Origin: Limiplasma sp958448555
GTDB lineage: Bacteria; Bacillota; Clostridia; Christensenellales; Aristaeellaceae
Assembly (NCBI GenBank): GCA_958448555.1
Contig: CAUDEL010000048.1
Location: 1 to 24,216 of the forward strand
DNA length: 24,216 bases
Direction: 5' to 3'
Position 1 is the stretch's first letter. Each line of letters begins with the position of its first letter. Below the pieces are notes generated by a model. The model was not told where the DNA came from. It did not search any database and worked only from the letters and a program-made list of their open reading frames with translations. Positions 8,720-15,496 of this stretch are shown piece after piece. The position numbers and the translations under genes are program-made.

Positions 8720-9911
8720 GAAGGCGCGGCCCCGGCTGGAGGTCGGGGTGCTCTACGGCTTTCGGGCGCTGATGGTGCTGGCGGTGGTCCATTACCATAT
8801 CTGGCAGCAGAGCTGGCTTTTGCAGCGGGTGACGCTGTTTGGGGCGACGCTGGACCTGGACTTCTTTGTCCGATCCTCCTATCTGTTTGTGGACGGGATG
8901 ATCCTGCTCAGCGGCTTTTTGCTCTATCTGCCCTATGCGCGTCAGACGCAGGAGGGGACCCCGGTCCCGCCGGTGGGGCGGTTTTACCTCAACCGCCTGC
9001 TGCGCATCGTGCCGTCCTATCTGGCGGCGGTGCTGCTGGCGCTGTGGCTGTTCGCACTGCCGCAGGGATCGTATTTCAACCCCGGCGAGATGGCGCACGA
9101 TGTTGCCGCGCATCTGACCTTCACGTTCATGTTCTGGCCCCAGACGTATCTCTACACCCCGCTCAACGGCGCGCTGTGGACGCTGGCGGTGGAGATGCAG
9201 TTTTACCTCATCTTTCCTTTCCTGGCCCGGGCGGCGCAGAAAAAGCCCGCGCTCACGCTGGGCGCAATGGCGCTGGTGGGCTGGGCCTGGCGGCTGTGCG
9301 TGGCGCGCTTTGCCCAGGACACGGGGATGCTCATCAATCAGATGCCCGCCTATCTGGATGTCTACGCTCTGGGCATGCTGGGCGCGATGGCATATCTGCG
9401 CCTGCGAAGGCGCTGGGCGCGTTTGACGGCCGCGCGGCGGCGGCTGGCGGGATGGGCGTGCGCGGCGGTGTTCGTGGGCTGTCTGGCGGCCGTGACCGCC
9501 ATCCTCAGGGCGCAGTCGGCGGCCGGCGCGGGCGGGCAGCATGCGCTTCATCTCTCCCAGATGGAGATGCGCCTGCCGATGACGCTGGCGCTGATGGGAG
9601 GGATGCTTTCGGCGGCCTACATGCCACGGCTGCTCCAAAAACTTCTGGACAACCGGCTGATGCGCTTTCTCTCCGCCATTTCGATGAACCTCTATATCTG
9701 GCATCAGCTTCTGGCCGTGCAGATGCGTCTGGCCTGGTTTCCGGACGCCGATACCCTGCACGCGGACACCCCGCGCCAGCAGGCGTATACGGTTTTGTGC
9801 TACTGCGTGAGCATTGTGGTTGCGATGATCGCTACCTATGGGCTTGAGCAGCCCGTGACGCGGGCGGCGAACGGTTGGATCAAACGATTGGGAAGGAAGC
9901 GGTATTCATGA
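8703..9911 (+). CDS. Acyltransferase family 3 membrane protein
   Basis: 402-residue integral membrane protein of the acyltransferase-3 family (OatA/NodX type). Such proteins move acyl groups across the membrane onto cell-wall or extracellular glycans. Seen in the sequence: the N-terminal GFRALMVLAVVHYH stretch (residues 19-32), with the family's conserved Arg (R21) and His (H30) in the first helix; SGFLLYLPYAR; FYLNRLLRIVPSYL after the second helix; and the family hallmark LWTLAVEMQFYLIFP. About ten hydrophobic segments follow the usual layout. There is no C-terminal SGNH domain, so any esterase or second transferase step would need another protein. AGGAGG (8691-8696) is six bases before the start. 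The 17-base overlap with the TPR gene indicates translational coupling. The acceptor is unknown. Confidence 0.88.
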   Translation: MTARREKARPRLEVGVLYGFRALMVLAVVHYHIWQQSWLLQRVTLFGATLDLDFFVRSSYLFVDGMILLSGFLLYLPYARQTQEGTPVPPVGRFYLNRLLRIVPSYLAAVLLALWLFALPQGSYFNPGEMAHDVAAHLTFTFMFWPQTYLYTPLNGALWTLAVEMQFYLIFPFLARAAQKKPALTLGAMALVGWAWRLCVARFAQDTGMLINQMPAYLDVYALGMLGAMAYLRLRRRWARLTAARRRLAGWACAAVFVGCLAAVTAILRAQSAAGAGGQHALHLSQMEMRLPMTLALMGGMLSAAYMPRLLQKLLDNRLMRFLSAISMNLYIWHQLLAVQMRLAWFPDADTLHADTPRQQAYTVLCYCVSIVVAMIATYGLEQPVTRAANGWIKRLGRKRYS

Positions 9912-11023
9912 AGGACCCCAGGCTGGAAACCCTCGCCCGTCAGCTCATCCGCTATTCATGCGGACTGAAGGCCGGAGAGCGCGTGCTCATCGAGAACTTC
10001 GGTGTGGAGGCGGAGATGCTGACCGCGCTGATCCGGGAGGTGTACGCGGCGGGCGCGGAACCCATCGCCGTTTTGCGGGACGCGGCGGTGCAGCGGGCGC
10101 TGATGATGGGCGCGACGGCGCAGAAATGGGACGAGGAGGCGCGCGTGGACGCCGAGCGCATGCGCGCGGTGGACGCCTATATCGGCATCCGCGCGGGCGA
10201 AAACGCCTACGAGCAGTCCGACGTGCCGCCCGAGAAGCAGCGCCTGTACATGCAGCATTACAGCCAGCCCGTGCACAGCCTCATCCGCGTGCCCCACACC
10301 CGCTGGGTGGTGCTGCGCTATCCCACCCCGGCCATGGCCCAGCAGGCGGGAATGAGCACCGAGGCGTTTGAGGACTTTTATTTCGACGTCTGCACGCTGG
10401 ACTACGAGAAGATGAGCCGCGCCATGGACGCGCTGGTCGCCCGGCTGGAGCGCGCAAACGATGTGCGCATCGTGGGTCCCGGGACGGATCTTTGCTTTTC
10501 CATCGCCGGCATGCCCGCCATCAAGTGCGACGGCAGGCTCAACGTCCCCGACGGCGAGGTCTACACCGCCCCCGTGCGCGAGAGCGTCAACGGCGTTTTG
10601 CAGTACAACACGCCCAGCCTCTATCAGGGCACCGTCTTTGAGCGCACCTGCCTGACCTTCCGCGACGGCAGGATCGTGGAGGCCACCAGCAGCGATACCG
10701 CCCGCAGCAACCAGATCTTCGACACCGACGAGGGCGCGCGCTACGTCGGCGAGTTCGCCATCGGCGTCAACCCCTACATCACCCGCGCCGTCAAGGACAC
10801 CCTCTTTGACGAGAAGATCGCCGGGAGCTTCCACTTCACCCCCGGCAACTGTTACGACGAGTGCCCCAACGGCAACAAGAGCGCCATCCACTGGGATCTG
10901 GTCTGCATCCAGACCCCGGAATACGGCGGCGGCGAGATGTACTTTGACGGCGAGCTGATCCGAAAGGACGGCCGCTTCGTCCCGGACGACCTCCTGCCCC
11001 TGAACCCCGAGAACCTGAAATAG
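9908..11023 (+). CDS. M29 family metallo-aminopeptidase
   Basis: Cytoplasmic aminopeptidase of family M29 (AmpS/PepS/AmpT type), which removes N-terminal residues from peptides with two divalent metals. The protein has 371 residues, near the normal 370-410. The expected metal ligands are present in order: E217 (DGEVYTAP), E282 (GEFAIGVN), H309 (SFHFTPG), H328 and D330 (IHWDLV). The family's N-terminal domain is seen in LIRYSCGLKAGERVLIE. The ATG at 9908 overlaps the previous stop (ATGA) and follows a GGGAAGGAAG stretch at about eight bases. It ends the four-gene run. Its role with the surface proteins is unclear; it may simply be a housekeeping passenger. Confidence 0.92.
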   Translation: MKDPRLETLARQLIRYSCGLKAGERVLIENFGVEAEMLTALIREVYAAGAEPIAVLRDAAVQRALMMGATAQKWDEEARVDAERMRAVDAYIGIRAGENAYEQSDVPPEKQRLYMQHYSQPVHSLIRVPHTRWVVLRYPTPAMAQQAGMSTEAFEDFYFDVCTLDYEKMSRAMDALVARLERANDVRIVGPGTDLCFSIAGMPAIKCDGRLNVPDGEVYTAPVRESVNGVLQYNTPSLYQGTVFERTCLTFRDGRIVEATSSDTARSNQIFDTDEGARYVGEFAIGVNPYITRAVKDTLFDEKIAGSFHFTPGNCYDECPNGNKSAIHWDLVCIQTPEYGGGEMYFDGELIRKDGRFVPDDLLPLNPENLK

Positions 11024-11035
11024 CGGTTTTCGCGC

Positions 11036-11080
11036 AAGCGGCGGCCCGGCCCTGGAGTTTCCAGGGCCGGGCCGCCGCTT
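11036..11080. terminator. Bidirectional terminator between convergent genes
   Basis: Perfect 20-bp stem (11036-11055 with 11061-11080) and a five-base loop, between the stop of the aminopeptidase gene (11023) and the stop of the minus-strand GntR gene (11084). On the + strand it runs into a T-rich stretch (TTTGTCTATTT). On the minus strand it is followed by CGCGAAAACC, so it is weaker there. One hairpin probably serves both transcripts. Confidence 0.85.
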
Positions 11081-11083
11081 TGT

Positions 11084-11839
11084 CTATTTGAGAAGGTTAC
11101 GCATCAGGACGGTATAGATGTCCTTGACGTGGTTGCGCATGGCCCGGCGGGCCTTTTTCTGGTCGTGCTCTCGGATGGCCTCCAGAATTTGCTGATGGAA
11201 ATCCAGCGAGTTGGAGATGGTGGTCTTGGGATCGAGGCTGTAGCCCGAATAGGAGCTGCGCTCCAGCTCGTTGCTGACGGCGACGAGCGTGTTTTTCAAA
11301 AGGGAATTGTTGGATGCCGTGGCGATGGTGAAGTGAAAGCTGATGTCCAGCTGCGACAGGCGGGAGACGTCGGAGCCGTTGTTGCTGCGCATTTCATCCA
11401 GGATGTTGGAAAGCTCCAGGATCATCATCTCGTCGGCGTATTTGGCGGCGAGATAGGCGGTCTGCGTTTCCAGCATGATGCGGTATTCCATGATTTCGTC
11501 CAGGTCCGCGTGGCGAAGCAGGTAGCGCAGCGGAATGGAGGCGACGATCTGCCGCATGGGATTGACGGTCGTGCCGGACTTGGTGCGGCGGATAAAGCCC
11601 ATCGCGGCCAGGGCCGTATAGGCCTCGCGCAGGGAGGAGCGGCTGACGCCGAGCTGGGCGCACATGTCGTTTTCGTTTGGAAAGGTGTAGTTGGGCCGGA
11701 GGGTTTCGTTCATAATCATCTCGATCAGGTTATCCAGCAAAGTGCTGGTGATGGTTTTTTTGGAGACCGTGCCCAACTGCTTGTAAAGCTCCGTCGTCAT
11801 CTGCTCGTTTAAGCGGCTCGTAACATCGTTGACGTCCAT
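11084..11839 (-). CDS. GntR family regulator with FCD domain
   Basis: 251-residue transcription factor of the FadR/FCD group, usually a repressor released by a small organic acid or sugar acid. The N-terminal winged helix covers about residues 24-95, with the recognition region LGVSRSSLREAYTALAAMGFI and the wing RRTKSGTTV. The helical FCD domain follows, with the expected metal/ligand residues in LDISFHFTIATASNN (Asp and His) and in the later HQQIL and RNHV histidines. I chose the ATG at 11839 because AAGGGGGA precedes it on the minus strand at about six bases. The longer reading to 11920 starts inside the -35 box. The gene is divergent from the 11-gene catabolic operon, and a matching FCD operator lies in the shared region, so it most likely controls that operon. 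Confidence 0.92.
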   Translation of the reverse strand: MDVNDVTSRLNEQMTTELYKQLGTVSKKTITSTLLDNLIEMIMNETLRPNYTFPNENDMCAQLGVSRSSLREAYTALAAMGFIRRTKSGTTVNPMRQIVASIPLRYLLRHADLDEIMEYRIMLETQTAYLAAKYADEMMILELSNILDEMRSNNGSDVSRLSQLDISFHFTIATASNNSLLKNTLVAVSNELERSSYSGYSLDPKTTISNSLDFHQQILEAIREHDQKKARRAMRNHVKDIYTVLMRNLLK

Positions 11840-11890
11840 CCCGGTCCCCCTTTTCCCGCATATGTCAAAAAAGCGTATGAATTCGACTAG

Positions 11891-11920
11891 AGTATATATC
11901 ATGGCGCGAACACGCGTCAA
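11891..11920 (-). promoter_or_regulatory. Promoter of GntR regulator
   Basis: On the minus strand, TTGACG (11920-11915) and TATACT (11896-11891) are 18 bases apart, each matching five of six consensus bases. Transcription would begin about 45 bases before the chosen start at 11839. The spacer holds a small GC repeat (CGCG-AACA-CGCG). Confidence 0.72.
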
Positions 11921-12086
11921 GCGAAAAAAGAAAATGGGGGATTTGGACAGGCTTTCAAAATAATGAGAATAAAATCACATAATATGATAAAATCCATGTT
12001 ATCAGACAATAAGGAAAAATGCCAATGAAATCTATATATGTGAATATAGCACGACAAAAAAACGAAAATGTTTTACAATTAGTATA

Positions 12087-12115
12087 TTTTCTTTTCGAAA
12101 AATCCGTGTTATGAT
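12087..12115 (+). promoter_or_regulatory. Candidate extended -10 promoter of catabolic operon
   Basis: TGTTATGAT (12107-12115) fits the extended -10 form TGnTATAAT with one mismatch in the hexamer. The -35 position at 17 bases (12087-12092, TTTTCT) is weak, as is common with extended -10 promoters. Transcription would begin near 12122, about 46 bases before the operator, leaving a leader of about 85 bases. Confidence 0.5.
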
Positions 12116-12167
12116 GGATGCGAAGTTGAAAGCGGCCGAATAACAACGAAAATAAAAACTTGATGTA

Positions 12168-12182
12168 TGTTGTCATACAACA
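12168..12182. promoter_or_regulatory. FCD/GntR operator palindrome
   Basis: TGTTGT-CAT-ACAACA is a perfect 6-3-6 palindrome. Its core TTGTCATACAA (12170-12180) matches the FadR-type consensus TNGTNNNACNA at every fixed position. It lies downstream of the candidate promoter and just before the ribosome binding site of the first operon gene, so a bound repressor would block elongation or initiation. The divergent GntR gene is the obvious candidate to bind it. Confidence 0.75.
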
Positions 12183-12206
12183 AAAATGGAAAAGGAGATG
12201 AAATGC

Positions 12207-13274
12207 TTGAGTACGCACAAGACGGATGGACGGGGTATCCTCTGGGGCGGCTACCTTAACAACAACCATCCGATCACCAAGGAGGTTTGGCTCCAGGAGG
12301 CATTTCCGGAATGGGGCAGCTACCTCAACAAGCAGATCGAAAGCTTCGAGGTCCCCAAGGGACAGGTAAGCCTCTGGTGGTGCGGCGGACCTTCCTGGGT
12401 GCTCAAGACGGATGCGGGCGGCATTTTCCTCATCGATCAGAACTGCGCGCCCTCGCATTATACAACGTACGATTACTGCGGCGTCTGCCGTCAGGCCGGA
12501 GCTTCCAGCATCAACTGGCTCAGGCTCAATCCGCAGGTGATCGACCCCTGGGAATTCAAGCGCATCGACGGGGTCTTTTGCACGCATACGCACGCCGATC
12601 ACTGCGACATCTTTACCGTCAACGCCGCGCTGCAAACCAGCGACGCCATGTTCTACGCCCCGCCGGTTACGGCCGAGCGCCTCAGGGACTTTAACGTGCC
12701 CGAGGATCGCCTGACGGTGTGCCACGTGGGACAGACCTTTGAGGTCCCGGGCGCGAAGGTCCACATCCTGATCTGCTACGATCAGACGGCGATTCGCACG
12801 GGCGGCGGGAAGGAGCTTCTGCCCTATGAGGAGTGCTGCTGCTCGTTCCTCTTTGAGACCTCCGCCGGCAACATCCTCTTCCTGGGCGACACCTGGTACC
12901 ATGACGGCTATGTGAAGGTCGGGCATGATTACGATATCGACGTGGCCATCTTTGACATGGGCTTCAACGCGCCGGGCGCCACCGACAAGATGACCCCCTA
13001 CGACGCGGCCCGGCTGGGGCAGACCCTCAGGGCCAAGGTGCTCATCCCCGATCACTACGACAACTGGGTCAACTGTGCGGGCGACCCGGACCTCATCATC
13101 AACCAGTTTGAACGCATCGTGGCGGAAAACACGCCCGAAATCAAGACCGTCATCATGCGCTGCGCGGGCAGGTTCGACTATCCCAAGGATCAGGACATCA
13201 AGCGCTACCGCTACCCGGACGGCAGCGAAAACTACGACATCAATAAATCGGTCTTTGGAAACAAAGAGGATTGA
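12207..13274 (+). CDS. UlaG-like metallo-beta-lactamase-fold lactonase
   Basis: 355-residue cytoplasmic hydrolase close in length and layout to UlaG (L-ascorbate-6-phosphate lactonase, 354 residues in E. coli). Shared features recalled from UlaG: AFPEWGSYLN near the N-terminus (residues 32-41); VIDPWEFKRIDGV just before the metal site; the metal motif HTHADH (H127, H129, D131, H132); LGDTWYHDGY; TDKMTPYDAARLG; and a C-terminal IPDHYDNW. The family opens sugar lactones. No ascorbate PTS genes lie nearby and an ABC transporter follows, so the substrate is likely an unphosphorylated lactone or a related ester. Start: AAAGGAG (12191-12197) touches the in-frame ATG at 12198 and cannot serve the ATG at 12186, so the TTG at 12207, nine bases away, is preferred. 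First gene of the 11-gene operon. Confidence 0.85.
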   Translation: MSTHKTDGRGILWGGYLNNNHPITKEVWLQEAFPEWGSYLNKQIESFEVPKGQVSLWWCGGPSWVLKTDAGGIFLIDQNCAPSHYTTYDYCGVCRQAGASSINWLRLNPQVIDPWEFKRIDGVFCTHTHADHCDIFTVNAALQTSDAMFYAPPVTAERLRDFNVPEDRLTVCHVGQTFEVPGAKVHILICYDQTAIRTGGGKELLPYEECCCSFLFETSAGNILFLGDTWYHDGYVKVGHDYDIDVAIFDMGFNAPGATDKMTPYDAARLGQTLRAKVLIPDHYDNWVNCAGDPDLIINQFERIVAENTPEIKTVIMRCAGRFDYPKDQDIKRYRYPDGSENYDINKSVFGNKED

Positions 13275-13285
13275 GGAGGTACATT

Positions 13286-14227
13286 ATGGCAAAGCAGAAG
13301 AAAATCATCGTAACCGCGGCCGTCACCGGTGGTATCCATACCCCCACCATGACGCCGTATCTGCCCAAGGGCGCCGACGAGGTGACGCAAAACGCCCTGG
13401 ACGCCGCCGCCGCCGGCGCGTCCATCGTGCACATCCACGCCCGCCGCGACGTGACCGGCCAGCCGACCGCGGATTTTGATACCTTTGAAAAGATCCTCAC
13501 CGGGATCAAGAAAAAGAGCAATGTCGTCATCGGCATCACCACGGGCGGCGCGCAGGGCATGACGGTGGAGGAGCGCTTTGCCGTCATCGAGCGCTTCAAG
13601 CCCGAGATGGCCTCCGCCAACGGCGGCTCCATCAACTTCTGCCTCTCCAAGCTCGCCGGCGGCCCGGGCATGGACCAGCCCCAGTTCGACTGGGAGGTGC
13701 CCTTCCTCAAGGGCACGTATGACAACGTGTTCAAAAACACCTTCCGCGATATGGAATACTGCATCCGCACCATGAACGAAAACGGCACCTTCCCGGAGTT
13801 TGAGGTCTTCGACTACGGCCAGCTCGCCAATTTGCAGCACTTTAAGAAGATGGGCATCCTGCCCAGGCAGATCTACCTCCAGTTCGTCACCGGCGTGATG
13901 GGCGGCATGCCCATGAGCCTGGAGGGGCTGCTGTTCGTGATCGACCAGGCCAAGAAGTTGCTGGGCGAGGACATCATGTATTCCATGGTGGCCGGCGGAC
14001 GCAGGATGTTCCGCTACGAGACGGTCTGTGCCGTCACCGGCGGCAACGTGCGCGTGGGCCTGGAGGACGGCATCTACATCAAGCCCAACGGCGAGCTGGC
14101 CGTCAACAACGCCGCGCAGGTGGAGAAGATCATCCGCATCCTCAAGGATCTGGATTACGAGATCGCCACCCCTGACGACGTACGCGAGATCTTTGAGCTT
14201 AAAGGCGCGGACAAGGTCGCGTTCTGA
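13286..14227 (+). CDS. BKACE family beta-keto acid cleavage enzyme (DUF849)
   Basis: 313-residue enzyme of the 3-keto-5-aminohexanoate cleavage (Kce/BKACE) family. It is a TIM barrel that reacts a beta-keto acid with acetyl-CoA to give acetoacetate and a CoA ester two carbons shorter than the keto acid. Visible family marks: the first strand IIVTAAVTGG, then IHTPTMTPYLP; the metal motif VHIHAR (H49, H51); the ASANGGSINF stretch; EFEVFDYG; and VRVGLED (R256, E260, D261), whose Arg-x3-Glu-Asp spacing matches the catalytic/metal set of Kce. The C-terminal NNAAQVEKI and IATPDDVREI stretches are typical. GAGGAGGT (13273-13280) is five bases before the ATG. The substrate of each BKACE follows from context; here that is sugar-acid enzymes, so a hydroxylated beta-keto acid is likely. 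This is inference. Confidence 0.92.
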   Translation: MAKQKKIIVTAAVTGGIHTPTMTPYLPKGADEVTQNALDAAAAGASIVHIHARRDVTGQPTADFDTFEKILTGIKKKSNVVIGITTGGAQGMTVEERFAVIERFKPEMASANGGSINFCLSKLAGGPGMDQPQFDWEVPFLKGTYDNVFKNTFRDMEYCIRTMNENGTFPEFEVFDYGQLANLQHFKKMGILPRQIYLQFVTGVMGGMPMSLEGLLFVIDQAKKLLGEDIMYSMVAGGRRMFRYETVCAVTGGNVRVGLEDGIYIKPNGELAVNNAAQVEKIIRILKDLDYEIATPDDVREIFELKGADKVAF

Positions 14228-14243
14228 TTCGGGCATGAAATCC

Positions 14244-14263
14244 TGAGCGGTACGAACCGCTCA
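14244..14263 (+). other. Intercistronic stem-loop before binding-protein gene
   Basis: TGAGCGGT (14244-14251) and ACCGCTCA (14256-14263) form an 8-bp perfect stem with a four-base loop (ACGA), followed by an A-rich stretch rather than T residues. It is therefore not a terminator on this strand. It may mark an mRNA processing or stabilising point just before the highly expressed binding-protein gene. Confidence 0.45.
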
Positions 14264-14293
14264 AAAAATAATTCATTATGAGGAGGGACCCCA

Positions 14294-15412
14294 ATGAAAA
14301 AATGGCTATCTATTCTACTGGCGCTGACGATGACGCTTCTGATGCTGGCAGGCGCCGCTTCCGCGGAGCTGGCGGAGATAGCGATGGTTGAGCTCACGGA
14401 CGAGCAGCTTCAGGAGAAGCTCAACACCACGCTTTACGTCGGCTGCTCTGTGCGCATGTTCTCCAACCCCTACATGGTCACCATCAACGACGGCTGTGAG
14501 CTGTTCTGCGAGTACCTGGATTCCATCGGCCAGAAGTATGAGTACGAGGTCATGCTCAACGAGGGCTCCAACGATACGCAGATCAACCAGATCAGCGCCT
14601 TCCTGGCCAAGGCCAACGGAAACGCCATCCTCTTTTGCGACCCCAACGAGGCGGCCGTGTGCGGGACCATCGCCGAGATGGTGACCGACGCCGGGGCCTA
14701 CATGTGCACCACCTGGAACAAGCCCGACGATATCGACGTGTGGGAATATGACGGCTGGGTGGCTCACCATTCGCCCGATGACGTGGACATGGGCTATCAG
14801 ATCGCCATGGAGATGTTCTCCCAGTTCGAAACCCCCTATGAAGGCAAGATCGTCTGCATCCAGGGCCTGCTGGGCAACACCACGGCCGTGAACCGCCGCG
14901 CCGGCCTGGAGAAGGCGCTGGCCGAATGTCCCAACGTCGAGCTCGTGGCGGACGAGACGGCCAACTGGAGCGCCGACACCGCCCTGGAGGTCATGGAGAC
15001 CTGGCTGGCCGCCTATGACGATATCGACGGCGTCTGGTGCGCCAATGACAACATGGCCATGGGCGCCATCAAGGCGCTGGAGGCCAAGGACCTGGCCGGC
15101 AAGGTCAAGGTCGTGGGCATCAACGCCATTGACAGCGCGTTGGATTACATCGAAAACGGCACCATGACCTGCTCGGCTGACTGCCAGGGCTGGCAGCAGG
15201 GCGGCTACTCGCTGGCGATCTGCTACGACGCGTGGCTGGGCAAGTTCGACGTGGCTTCGCTGGATCACGGCTATCGGCTCTTTGGCACCGCCTGCACGAT
15301 CATCGACCAGGAGAACGTCGCGGCCTTCCGCGAGGAGTTCTACGTCCAGGGCGCCAAACTGGATTTTGAAAACTACTGGGAGGCTTTCCGCATCGGCGAC
15401 TATCCCGTCTAA
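14294..15412 (+). CDS. Sugar ABC transporter substrate-binding protein (RbsB-like)
   Basis: 372-residue exported binding protein of the type 1 periplasmic-binding (Peripla_BP_4, ribose/autoinducer) group. It captures the substrate outside the cell for the permease pair and ATPase that follow. The signal peptide is clear (MKKWLSILLALTMTLLMLAG, cleavage near ASA-EL at 24). The lipobox Cys expected in a single-membrane bacterium is absent and the first Cys is C51. The mature protein has about 13 cysteines, many for an exported protein. Typical fold marks are the late hinge stretches DGVWCANDNMAMGAIKALE and VKVVGINAIDSALDYI. AGGAGGGA (14281-14288) precedes the ATG by five bases. Sugars or sugar acids are the likely ligand class from the family and operon. 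Confidence 0.92.
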   Translation: MKKWLSILLALTMTLLMLAGAASAELAEIAMVELTDEQLQEKLNTTLYVGCSVRMFSNPYMVTINDGCELFCEYLDSIGQKYEYEVMLNEGSNDTQINQISAFLAKANGNAILFCDPNEAAVCGTIAEMVTDAGAYMCTTWNKPDDIDVWEYDGWVAHHSPDDVDMGYQIAMEMFSQFETPYEGKIVCIQGLLGNTTAVNRRAGLEKALAECPNVELVADETANWSADTALEVMETWLAAYDDIDGVWCANDNMAMGAIKALEAKDLAGKVKVVGINAIDSALDYIENGTMTCSADCQGWQQGGYSLAICYDAWLGKFDVASLDHGYRLFGTACTIIDQENVAAFREEFYVQGAKLDFENYWEAFRIGDYPV

Positions 15413-15436
15413 CCGGCAGGACGTAGCATAACGCTT

Positions 15437-15479
15437 AGCTGCACCCTATTTGAAAATCTAATTCAAGTAGGGTGCAGCT
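15437..15479 (+). other. Long stem-loop between binding protein and permease genes
   Basis: An 18-bp stem with one G-U pair (15437-15454 with 15462-15479) and a seven-base loop fills most of the gap between the binding-protein stop and the permease start. Only TTTC follows, so it would terminate partially at best. The likely role is attenuation or 3'-end protection, giving more binding protein than permease, as in other binding-protein-dependent operons. Confidence 0.7.
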
Positions 15480-15496
15480 TTCAAAAAGGAGCAGCC

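Larger units (their letters stand above)
11840..12206. other. AT-rich divergent control region
   Basis: No gene is visible in this 367-base stretch between the GntR gene and the catabolic operon. It is strikingly AT-rich beside its GC-rich neighbours. It holds the minus-strand GntR promoter (11891-11920), a candidate + strand extended -10 promoter (12107-12115), a perfect FCD-type operator (12168-12182), two weaker operator-like sites (11999-12009 and 12068-12078), a short inverted repeat (CTATAT at 12032-12037, ATATAG at 12044-12049) and the palindrome TTTTCGAAAA (12092-12101). Confidence 0.7.

Noticed and set aside
12092..12101. Perfect palindrome TTTTCGAAAA considered as the main operator
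   Set aside because: It does not fit the GntR/FCD consensus and is AT-simple; the 15-base palindrome at 12168-12182 fits far better.
14244..14263. Stem-loop considered as a terminator splitting the catabolic operon
   Set aside because: It is followed by A residues, not T residues, and the stem is only 8 bp. Gene order and spacing favour one operon.
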